This document shows, piece after piece, positions 7,253 through 13,704 of a stretch of DNA of 17,370 nucleotides. The position numbers were made by a program, and so were the translations under genes. The stretch is taken from positions 1 to 17,370 of the forward strand of contig DASZKX010000069.1 of assembly GCA_035552735.1 (NCBI GenBank), written 5' to 3'. The stretch comes from VAZQ01 sp035552735. GTDB lineage: Bacteria > Pseudomonadota > Alphaproteobacteria > Rhizobiales > Xanthobacteraceae. The notes under the pieces were generated by a model. That model did not search any database and was not told the DNA's origin. It saw only the letters and a program-made list of their open reading frames with translations. Every line of letters starts with the position of its first letter. Position 1 is the stretch's first letter.

Positions 7253-8359
7253 ATGAAACCATGGCTCGTCGGAGCGCTCATGCTGTTGAGTCCGTCCGCG
7301 TTCGCGCAACAGCAGCCACCCGAAATTCCCTACGACTCGGTGCCCAACCTGCTCAAGCTTCCGCCCGACATGAATCTCGGCGAGGCGTCCGGCGTGGCCG
7401 TCAACTCCAAGGGCCATATCTTCGTCTACAACCGCGGCGGCAGCAGCCAGGGCCCGGCCTTCGCGAACACTGCCTCGCAGCTCCTTGAGTTCGACCGCGA
7501 CGGCCAGTACCTGCGCGAGATCGGCAAGGGCCTCTATGCCTGGTCGTTCGCCCATACGGTGCGCATCGACAAGGACGACAACATCTGGGCCACCGACAAA
7601 GGCTCGGACATGATCATCAAGTTCAATCCCGAAGGCCGCGTGCAGATGGTGATCGGCCGCAAGCAGGAAGCCTCGGAAAAGACCGAGCCGCACGAGCGCG
7701 TCAATCCGCCCAAGCCCCATGAGGACGGCCGCTTCCGCCAGCCCACCGACGTGACCTGGGATTCGGACGGCAACACCTACATCAGCGACGGCTACATCAA
7801 TGCGCGCGTCGCCAAGCTCAGCAAGGACGGCGATTGGATCAAGTCCTGGGGCAAGCACGGCAACGGTCCGGGCGAATTCAACCTGCTCCACACCATCGCG
7901 GCCGACGCCCAGAACAACATCTATGTGGGCGATCGCAACAACCGGCGCATCCAGGTGTTCGACACCGACGGCAACTTCAAGCGCGAGATCAGGATCGACG
8001 TTCCGCCGCCGCCGGACGCGCGCCCCGCGATCGGCAACATGCCCAACCTGACCGACTACCTCAAGACCGGCGGCACCATGACGCCGGGCGCGCCGTGGGC
8101 GATCTGCATCACGCCGCCACCCAATCAGGTGCTCTACAGCGCGGATGCATTTCCAGGCCGCATCTACAAGCTCAGCCTCGACGGCAAGGTGCTGGGCATG
8201 CTCGGCAAGTCGGGCAAGCAGCCCAAGCAGTTCGGGTGGGTTCACGAAATGGCTTGCCCATCCGAGAACGAGCTCTACGTGGCCGAAATCCTGAATTGGC
8301 GCGTTCAGAAGCTGCTGCTCCATCCCGACCAGCAGCGTGCGGCGGTCGAAGCCCACTGA
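7253..8359 (+). CDS. Secreted NHL-repeat beta-propeller protein
   Basis: Predicted 368-residue exported protein. The ATG at 7253 has AGGGAGG (7241-7247) five bases upstream. A short signal peptide (MKPWLVGALMLLSPSAFA) is followed by NHL/6-bladed propeller repeats. Blade-like segments occur at about 45-60 (ASGVAVNSKGHIFVYN), 100-126 (HTVRIDKDDNIWATD), 164-190 (QPTDVTWDSDGNTYISD), 213-237 (HTIAADAQNNIYVGDRNNR), 283-306 and 330-353. The DxxGNxYxxD/NNRRIQVFD pattern is typical of NHL proteins and of the lyase domain of peptidylglycine amidating enzymes, and automated annotation often uses that lyase name. The bacterial proteins are not shown to have this activity, so I keep the structural name. 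It probably binds or processes a ligand in the periplasm. It is divergent from the receptor operon at 7000, and a terminator follows it. Confidence 0.87.
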   Translation: MKPWLVGALMLLSPSAFAQQQPPEIPYDSVPNLLKLPPDMNLGEASGVAVNSKGHIFVYNRGGSSQGPAFANTASQLLEFDRDGQYLREIGKGLYAWSFAHTVRIDKDDNIWATDKGSDMIIKFNPEGRVQMVIGRKQEASEKTEPHERVNPPKPHEDGRFRQPTDVTWDSDGNTYISDGYINARVAKLSKDGDWIKSWGKHGNGPGEFNLLHTIAADAQNNIYVGDRNNRRIQVFDTDGNFKREIRIDVPPPPDARPAIGNMPNLTDYLKTGGTMTPGAPWAICITPPPNQVLYSADAFPGRIYKLSLDGKVLGMLGKSGKQPKQFGWVHEMACPSENELYVAEILNWRVQKLLLHPDQQRAAVEAH

Positions 8360-8366
8360 GCGCTTT

Positions 8367-8398
8367 GGACGCCCGCGGTCGCCGGGCCGCGGGCGTCC
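8367..8398 (+). terminator. Hairpin terminator after propeller gene
   Basis: A 12-bp perfect stem (GGACGCCCGCGG, 8367-8378, and its complement, 8387-8398) around an 8-base loop begins 7 bases after the stop, followed by CTTTACT. The T run is short, but stem length and position fit a rho-independent terminator that separates this gene from the next one at 8510. Confidence 0.68.
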
Positions 8399-8509
8399 CT
8401 TTACTCCAACCATCGGCTTGACCGGGGCGCGCTTCGCCGGCGCCCGTGGCGATCGCGACAGGCGGCCTCAAGGGCCACATGATCGGGTGCCGACAGGGCG
8501 GACAAGGCA

Positions 8510-9343
8510 ATGGGCAATCCATTCAGGCCGTACCGAGCCGCAGCGGTTTCGATCGCGCTGATGGCGGCGCTCCTCGCGACGGATGCGCGGGCGCAGGATC
8601 TTTCAAAATACCCCGATTGGTCGGGCCAGTGGCTGCGGATCGGCGGCATCCAATGGGATCCGAGCAAGCCCTTGGGACGCGGCCAGCAGCCTCCCCTGAC
8701 GGCCGAATATCAGGCCATCTTCGACGCCAGCCTCGCCGATCAGTCCGGTGGCGGGCAGGGCAATAACGCACGCTTCACCTGCATCCCGCACGGCATGCCG
8801 CGGGCGATGACCGCCACGTTCCCGTTCGAGATCATCATCATGCCGAAGACCACCTACATTCTGTTCGAGAACCAGCCGGACCGGCGCATCTACACCGACG
8901 GGCGCGAATGGCCGCAAAATCTCGAGCCCGCCTTCGCGGGCTACGCCATCGGTCATTGGGACGAAAGCGCCGACGGCCGCCTCGATCTGCTCGAGGTCGA
9001 GACCCGCAACATGAAAGGGCCGCGCGATTTCGAGACCAGCGGGCTGCCGGTGCACGCGGACAACCAGACCGTCGTCAAGGAGAAAATCTATCTCGACGGG
9101 GCCAACAAGGACGTGCTGCACGACGAGGTGACCACCATCGATCATGCGCTGACGCGCCCGTGGACGGTGACCAAAAGCTACCGGCGCGAACGCAATCCGA
9201 TCTGGTTCGACAACAATTGCTCCGGGAACAACAACCACGTCGTGATCGGCAAGGAAAATTATTTTCTCAGCGCCGACGGCCTGCTGATGCCCGCCAAGAA
9301 GGACCAGCCGCCGCCGGACCTGCGCTATTTCAAGCGCCCGTAG
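8510..9343 (+). CDS. Secreted protein of unknown family
   Basis: Predicted 277-residue exported protein with signal peptide (hydrophobic core about 11-23, cleavage near DARAQD at 25-30). The start at 8510 is supported by the signal peptide; the ribosome site (an AAGG close to the ATG) is weak. The mature part begins with a tryptophan-rich stretch (YPDWSGQWLR, 34-43), then FTCIPHGMPRAM (89-100), FEIIIMPKTTYILFE (106-120), RRIYTDGREWP (125-135) and GYAIGHWD (144-151). The pattern of a C-x-P-x-GMPR motif, a predicted beta-rich core and RRIYTDGR recurs, from memory, in uncharacterised exported proteins of proteobacteria from soil. Two cysteines (91 and 237) could form a disulphide. I cannot assign a function. 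It follows the propeller gene in the same direction but lies behind a terminator, so it may be transcribed separately. Its stop codon lies within the edge of a palindromic repeat. Confidence 0.8.
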   Translation: MGNPFRPYRAAAVSIALMAALLATDARAQDLSKYPDWSGQWLRIGGIQWDPSKPLGRGQQPPLTAEYQAIFDASLADQSGGGQGNNARFTCIPHGMPRAMTATFPFEIIIMPKTTYILFENQPDRRIYTDGREWPQNLEPAFAGYAIGHWDESADGRLDLLEVETRNMKGPRDFETSGLPVHADNQTVVKEKIYLDGANKDVLHDEVTTIDHALTRPWTVTKSYRRERNPIWFDNNCSGNNNHVVIGKENYFLSADGLLMPAKKDQPPPDLRYFKRP

Positions 9344-9453
9344 CGGCGGCCCTCGTGGCCCCGCCCCTGTCAGGATCGAGATTGCGTGCATAGGGGCGGC
9401 CCCTGTGGCCGCCCTGTCAGGTCCCGGCCGACACCCACAAGGGGCGCCCCTAC
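9340..9453. repeat. Palindromic REP-like element with duplicated left arm
   Basis: The main arms are 9391-9408 (TAGGGGCGGCCCCTGTGG) and 9435-9452, complementary at 16 of 18 positions. An extra left-arm copy with flank lies just upstream (9341-9374); both left arms end in CCTGTCAGG (9366-9374 and 9413-9421). The TAG stop of the secreted protein gene (9341-9343) is the first triplet of the extra arm. The element fills most of the gap between two convergent genes and may end transcription from both. It is related to the element at 15801-15862. Confidence 0.75.
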
Positions 9454-9460
9454 GGATCCA

Positions 9461-9997
9461 TCACCCCGCAAGCGGCTCCAAATCCAGCTCGAGCGCCTGC
9501 AGCACGCGCGCATTCATGTTGTAGGTGCCGATCAGCACGGTGAGCTCGACGATCTGGCGGGTGTCGAAATGACGCTTGACCTCGGCGAAGACGTCGTCCG
9601 GCACCACGATGTGCTGCGTCATGACGTCCGCATAGGCGAGCGCCGCACGCTCGCGGGCGCTGAAGAGTTGCGTGCCCCGCCAATCGGCAAGCGCATCGCA
9701 TTCCGGCAGTGACAACCCGTCGGCCAGCGCCAGGGCGGGAACGTGCTGGCGCAGCACATATTGGGCATGCGTCAGATGGCCCATGCGGATGATGATGATC
9801 TCGCGCAGCCGTCCGTCGAGCGCGGTCTTCCAGCGCACCGCATTGGAATGGTTGAACCAGCTCTCGGCCAGCGCCGGGCTATTGAGCAGCATGCGATAGA
9901 TGTTGATCAGCCGGCCGCGGCGGCCGGCGCTGAATTTTTCCACGAGCGCGGCGAATTCGGGGTGGTCTTTCGCGTCGATGAGAGGGATGCGAGCCAT
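9461..9997 (-). CDS. Carboxymuconolactone decarboxylase-like (AhpD-fold) protein
   Basis: Predicted 178-residue cytosolic all-helical protein. Family marks are LREIIIIRMGHLTHAQYVLRQH (about 64-85, with His85 at the position of the conserved active-site His), FSARERAALAYADVMT (about 112-127), and ELTVLIGTYNMNARV (151-165). The peroxidase-type CxxC or ExxxCxxH motif is absent, so thiol peroxidase activity as in AhpD is unlikely. The protein belongs with the many CMD-domain proteins placed near aromatic or organic-acid catabolic genes, some of which act as decarboxylases or hydrolases on lactones. The ATG at 9997 is 8 bases after the stop of the Bug receptor gene and has no strong ribosome site, which suggests translational coupling. 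It is the last gene of a four-gene minus-strand run and ends at a palindromic element. The substrate is unknown. Confidence 0.85.
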   Translation of the reverse strand: MARIPLIDAKDHPEFAALVEKFSAGRRGRLINIYRMLLNSPALAESWFNHSNAVRWKTALDGRLREIIIIRMGHLTHAQYVLRQHVPALALADGLSLPECDALADWRGTQLFSARERAALAYADVMTQHIVVPDDVFAEVKRHFDTRQIVELTVLIGTYNMNARVLQALELDLEPLAG

Positions 9998-10005
9998 AGA
10001 TGTGT

Positions 10006-11004
10006 TTATTCCATCTTGAAGTCGGTTGCGCGCATGATCGGGGTCCAGCGGGCGATCTCGTCGGCGACCAGGCGTTCGGCCTCGAGCGGACCGGACTGCG
10101 CGGTGGGCTCGAAGCCGGAGGCCACCAGGAGCTGGTCGAAAGCAGGATCGGCCATCAGCTTGCGGGTCGCGCCCGCGAGCCGATCGATGATCGCTGGCGC
10201 CAAGCCAGCCGGCGCGAACAAGCCGTTGAAGTTGGCGGCCACCATGCCGGGCAGCCCGGCCTCGCGCGCGGTCGGGATGTCGGGCGCCACGCGCAGGCGC
10301 GTCTCGGCCGCCACCGCCAGGATGCGCACCTTGCCGGTGCGGTGAAAGTCGAGCAGCGCGCCGCCGATATTGGGCGTCATCATCGGGATATGGCCGCTCG
10401 CCAGATCGGTGAGGCCGGGCGCGGAGCCCTTGTAGGGAATGTGCACGATGTCGGGGGCGTGGATCAGCTGCTTGAACAGCTCGCCCGCCAGGTTGGTCAA
10501 GGTGCCGGCGCCCGCCGAGCCGTAGGACAGCTTGCCCGGATTGGCCTTGGCGTAGGCAATCAGCTCGAGCAAGGTCCTGGCCGGCACGGATTCGTGCACC
10601 ACGATGACGGTCGGGGAATTGCAGAGGATGTAGATCGACGCGAAGTCCCTGAGCGGATCGTAGGGCGGCCGGCTCATCAGCACCGGCAGCAGCACTTGCG
10701 TGCTGGTATTACCGAACAGGAACGTGTAGCCATCCGGCTGCGCGCGCGCCACCTCGCTGGCGCCGAGCGCCCCACCCCCGCTCGCCTTGTTCTCGATCAC
10801 GACGGTGCCGAGATCGGGCCCGATCTTCTGGGCCCACAGCCGGCCCACCACATCGGTCGCGCCGCCGGGCGCGAACGGAACAATGAGCCGGATCGGCCGC
10901 TCCGGATAGCGTTGGGCGAAAGCCCGTTGCGGTACCAGCCCCGTGGCCGCAGCCGACAACGAAAGGGAAGCCAATCCGCCCATCAGCACGTCACGTCGCT
11001 TCAT
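10006..11004 (-). CDS. Bug/TctC-family periplasmic receptor
   Basis: Predicted 332-residue exported solute receptor of the classical Bug type. The ATG at 11004 follows GAGGA at good spacing and overlaps the stop of the preceding small ORF (ATGA). The signal peptide starts MKRRDVLMGGLASLSLSAAA, twin-arginine-like, with cleavage near AFAQR. The family hallmark RPIRLIVPFAPGGATDVVGR (37-56) is complete, including Asp51, as are the NPGKLSYGSAGAGT stretch that lines the second ligand-binding loop and HIPYKGSAPGLTDLASGHI. Bug proteins bind carboxylates and related small solutes and can deliver to TctAB-type permeases or to sensor proteins. No TctA or TctB gene is in the window. It lies between an amidohydrolase and a CMD-like gene, so it may deliver or sense the substrate of that pathway. 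The family is sure; the ligand is unknown. Confidence 0.92.
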   Translation of the reverse strand: MKRRDVLMGGLASLSLSAAATGLVPQRAFAQRYPERPIRLIVPFAPGGATDVVGRLWAQKIGPDLGTVVIENKASGGGALGASEVARAQPDGYTFLFGNTSTQVLLPVLMSRPPYDPLRDFASIYILCNSPTVIVVHESVPARTLLELIAYAKANPGKLSYGSAGAGTLTNLAGELFKQLIHAPDIVHIPYKGSAPGLTDLASGHIPMMTPNIGGALLDFHRTGKVRILAVAAETRLRVAPDIPTAREAGLPGMVAANFNGLFAPAGLAPAIIDRLAGATRKLMADPAFDQLLVASGFEPTAQSGPLEAERLVADEIARWTPIMRATDFKME

Positions 11005-11252
11005 CGCGCGTCCTCGTCCATCGGTTCGTCAGCCCGGAAGACCCATAGCACGCGGGAGCGATCAGCGTCCCCTTCCGGCGCCGCCTTCGCGACCACGTCC
11101 GGGGGGGTCGCGTAGACCTGCCGGATGAGGGCCTGCACCCGCTCGCCGCTGGTGCCCGCCACCGCGAGCTGCATGCGGGCCACTTCCGCCAGCAGCGCGG
11201 GATCCTGCAGGGCGGCGTCGAACGGCCGGCGCAGCACACGGCGTAGCGTCAC
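11001..11252 (-). CDS. Small ORF: orphan C-terminal segment of a TctC-like receptor
   Basis: An 83-codon ORF starting at GTG 11252, whose first bases overlap the amidohydrolase stop (GTGA), and ending in TGA that overlaps the ATG of the Bug gene (ATGA). Residues 1-58 resemble the C-terminus of TctC-like receptors: FDAALQDPALLAEVARMQL (11-29), SGERVQALI (35-43) and YATPPDVVAKA (47-57), compared with FMDTMQDPEFVAD, SGDAVQKIV and VATPRELVEQA in the receptor at 13705-14724. There is no signal peptide and no ligand-binding core. The last 25 residues are acidic, with no match I recognise. It is either the remnant of a receptor whose first 250-300 codons were deleted, or a small protein kept for translational coupling. 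The open frame and precise overlaps are seen; whether it is translated is unknown. Confidence 0.6.
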   Translation of the reverse strand: MTLRRVLRRPFDAALQDPALLAEVARMQLAVAGTSGERVQALIRQVYATPPDVVAKAAPEGDADRSRVLWVFRADEPMDEDAR

Positions 11253-12205
11253 AGCTTCAGCAGCTTCTTGGCATTCTCGTAATACACCTTGTTCTTCTCC
11301 GCCGCCGACAAGCCGATCTTGTTGATCAGGTCGACGCCTTCCCGCTTCAATACGAAGAGCGGTGGCGAATCGGTGCCGAACACGAAATGGTCGATCCCGA
11401 CGGTGTCGATGGCGCAGCGCGCCGCCGGCGGATGGTAGCAGGTGGATTCCAGATACATCATCTTGAGGTAGTGACTGGGCGGATGCTTGATCAGCATCGG
11501 CTCGTAGGAGCCCAGGAAATAGGCCTCGTCCTGCAGCCGATACGCATAGTCCATGCGGCCGATCATCTCGCAGATGCCGCCGCCCAGATGAGTGCCGACC
11601 AGCTTGAGGTCGGGAAGCTTCTCGAAAATGCCGCGCACGATCAGCCGCGCCAGCGCCAGCGCATTGTCCATTGGACGGCCGACGCTGGAGGCCAGCCGGT
11701 AATCGCGCATCCGCTCCTCGCCGAAGCCGACCGAAGGCGGATGGATCACCACCGGCACGTCGAGTTCGCACGCCAATTGAAAAAACGGCATGGCATCGTC
11801 GTCGTCCGGATAGCTGCCCTTGAGGCTCGACGTGATCCAGGCGCCCTTGAGCCCATCCTGCTTGATGGCGCGCTCGAACTCGCGCAGGAACACGTCGCCC
11901 CCGTACGGAACCGTCGACGCCATGCCGACGATCGAGGGATGCTTGGCCTGCTGGGCGGCATTGAAGCGATTCTGCCGCTGGCAGCGCTCCAGCTGCTGCT
12001 GGCGATCCATGTCGCGCAGATTGTGCAGCGGATTGGAGATGACGGTAATGTCCACCCCGCCGATCTTGGCGGCCTCGAGCGCGTTCTCGATCGTGGTCGG
12101 CACGCTGCCGCCCTTGGGGGCGCGAATGTTGCGGTGGAATCCGGTGCCGGTGAAGGCCGGCATGTCCTCCGGCGGCAGCACATGCACGTGAAAATCGATG
12201 ATCAT
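11249..12205 (-). CDS. Amidohydrolase-2 (ACMSD-like) metal-dependent hydrolase/decarboxylase
   Basis: Predicted 318-residue cytosolic TIM-barrel enzyme of the amidohydrolase superfamily. The ATG at 12205 follows GGGGGAGAAG. Metal-site marks are all present: HVH (6-8), VIHPPS with His155, THLGGG with His206, and FGTDSPP with Asp279. This set matches the ACMSD-type subfamily (2-amino-3-carboxymuconate semialdehyde decarboxylase, gamma-resorcylate and 4-oxalomesaconate hydratase relatives), whose members decarboxylate or hydrate aromatic-derived acids with one divalent metal. The barrel Lys found in hydrolases with a carboxylated lysine is not expected in this group. It is the first gene of a minus-strand run followed by the orphan receptor segment (4-base overlap), a Bug receptor and a CMD-like protein. 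Across a 202-base gap it faces an enolase-superfamily gene, which suggests shared control of one pathway. The substrate is not determined. Confidence 0.9.
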   Translation of the reverse strand: MIIDFHVHVLPPEDMPAFTGTGFHRNIRAPKGGSVPTTIENALEAAKIGGVDITVISNPLHNLRDMDRQQQLERCQRQNRFNAAQQAKHPSIVGMASTVPYGGDVFLREFERAIKQDGLKGAWITSSLKGSYPDDDDAMPFFQLACELDVPVVIHPPSVGFGEERMRDYRLASSVGRPMDNALALARLIVRGIFEKLPDLKLVGTHLGGGICEMIGRMDYAYRLQDEAYFLGSYEPMLIKHPPSHYLKMMYLESTCYHPPAARCAIDTVGIDHFVFGTDSPPLFVLKREGVDLINKIGLSAAEKNKVYYENAKKLLKL

Positions 12206-12407
12206 CGGCTTCTCCCCCGGCGCCGACCGTCATCTGGGCCGGCGTGGCGGCACGCTAAAGCAATTTTCGATTGGATGAAATCGAGCGGACGTCATTTTCG
12301 GGGTCGCAAGCCCGCACGCGCCGGAGGGCGTGAAGCGTCGCCCGAGACGTGTCACCATGCGGTAGCTAGCGCGGCATCGCCGAGAGAGCGCGCTCGAGAG
12401 GGGCCCC
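12206..12407. promoter_or_regulatory. Divergent intergenic region, presumed promoters
   Basis: The 202 bases lie between the amidohydrolase (leftward) and the enolase-superfamily gene (rightward), so both promoters should be here. I see an AT-richer patch around 12256-12296 with a short CGATT/AATCG inverted repeat (about 12268-12283), which could be an operator or the remains of a dispersed repeat. I cannot identify convincing -35/-10 boxes. Confidence 0.35.
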
Positions 12408-13595
12408 ATGAAGATCGCGAAATTCGAGGACTTCCATGTCGACGGTGGTTGGGACACGTATTCATTCCTCAAGGTCACCACCGATCAGGGCCTCTTCGGC
12501 TGGGCGGAGTTCAAGGAAAGCCGGCGCCGCGGCCTCGCCGCCTTGATCCATGGCCTGGGCGCGGGCCTGATCGGGGAGGATCCGCGCGCCATCGGCCGCA
12601 TCGATGCGGCGCTCTATTCGCAGATCCGCACCACCACCGGCGGGCTGCAATCCAACGCCGCCGGCGCCATCCTCAATGCCTGCCTCGATCTCAAGGGCAA
12701 GGCGCTGGGCGTGCCGGTGCACGAGCTGTTCGGCGGCGCGTTGCGTGACCGCATCCCGCTCTACTGGTCGCGCTGTGGCGTGATGCGCGCGCGCTGCGCC
12801 TCGTTTTTCGATGGCAAGGTGATCGATCGACCAGCGGTGCGCTCGCTTGCCGATCTTAAGGCCGCCGGCCGCGAGGCGTTCGAGCGCGGCTTCCGCGCCC
12901 TCAAGACCAATGTGCTGGTCTTCGATGAGGGCGGCGGCGGCCAGTACACCCCGGGCTCGGCGCGCGGCGACGGCCATCCCGAGCTCAATCTTCCGGAGCA
13001 CATCGTCGAGGCCTTGATCGCGCAACTGACGGCGCTGCGCCAAGGTGCCGGGCCGCAGGTCCGCCTCATCGTCGACCTCAACTTCAACTACAAGCCGGAA
13101 GGCTTCCGGCGGCTCGCCAAGAAGCTCGAGCCGTTCGAGCTGATGTGGCTCGAGATGGACCTCTACGAGCCCAGGGCCTTGAGCCTGATCCGGCAGTCGA
13201 CCACGACCCCGATCGGATCGCTGGAAACGATCCTCGGCCGCCGCGCGCTCAAATCCTATCTCGACCACCATTGCGTCGACGTCGCCATCATCGATCCGCA
13301 ATACAACGGCGTTCCGGAAGCGCTCCGCATGGCTGCGATGGCGGACGCCTACGAGGTCAATATCGCGTCGCACAATTTCAGCGGCCCACTCTCGGCGGTG
13401 ATCTCGGCGCATTTCGCGTCCGTGGTGCCGAATTTTCGCATCATGGAATTCGATGTCGACGAGGTGCCGTGGAAGCCCAAGCTGCTCACCAATCCGCCCA
13501 CCATCGTAAACGGCGCGTTCGTGCTGCCGGCAGGTCCCGGCTGGGGAACCGACATCGACGAAGCCGTGTTGCGCGCACACCCGGCGAAGATGTGA
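12408..13595 (+). CDS. Enolase-superfamily (mandelate racemase-like) enzyme
   Basis: Predicted 395-residue cytosolic enzyme. ATG at 12408 with the weak GAGAGGGG upstream. The N-terminal capping domain (about 1-120) leads into a barrel with the three metal ligands Asp223 (IVDLNFNY), Glu249 (WLEMDLYE) and Glu273 (GSLETIL). The His-Asp dyad of the mandelate racemase subgroup is present as Asp296 (IIDPQYNG) and His322 (ASHNFSG). The second-strand base, usually KxK or KxH, reads Lys166-Thr-Asn168 (RALKTNVLVF), so the second basic residue is Asn. Members abstract the proton next to a carboxylate, giving racemisation or dehydration of sugar acids and similar compounds. Loss of the second base together with the His-Asp dyad favours dehydration over racemisation, but this is inference. 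A long Gly-rich loop (about residues 173-188) may shape the active site. Two solute receptors follow downstream in the same direction. Confidence 0.88.
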   Translation: MKIAKFEDFHVDGGWDTYSFLKVTTDQGLFGWAEFKESRRRGLAALIHGLGAGLIGEDPRAIGRIDAALYSQIRTTTGGLQSNAAGAILNACLDLKGKALGVPVHELFGGALRDRIPLYWSRCGVMRARCASFFDGKVIDRPAVRSLADLKAAGREAFERGFRALKTNVLVFDEGGGGQYTPGSARGDGHPELNLPEHIVEALIAQLTALRQGAGPQVRLIVDLNFNYKPEGFRRLAKKLEPFELMWLEMDLYEPRALSLIRQSTTTPIGSLETILGRRALKSYLDHHCVDVAIIDPQYNGVPEALRMAAMADAYEVNIASHNFSGPLSAVISAHFASVVPNFRIMEFDVDEVPWKPKLLTNPPTIVNGAFVLPAGPGWGTDIDEAVLRAHPAKM

Positions 13596-13704
13596 TACAA
13601 GTCGAGGAAATGTTTTCGTGTCCCCGGACTCGAGCGGTCTGTATCGTCCGCTCCCCGCACGCAGGGCGAGGAAAGCTGCGGCGCTCGGCAATCGCGGACC
13701 AATC

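Noticed and set aside
7001..8413. Open frame continuing upstream of receptor B on the minus strand to 8413
   Set aside because: It is antisense to the propeller gene, lacks a ribosome site and family resemblance, and the receptor has a clear start at 7000 with GGAGG.
11252..12233. Orphan ORF as part of a 410-residue protein from 12233
   Set aside because: The upstream part is a shadow frame of the amidohydrolase; resemblance to the receptor family begins only at the GTG at 11252.
13618..13704. GTG 13618 as the start of receptor C
   Set aside because: It has a GAGGAA upstream, but would place 29 non-hydrophobic residues before the signal peptide; ATG 13705 is preferred, though without a strong ribosome site.
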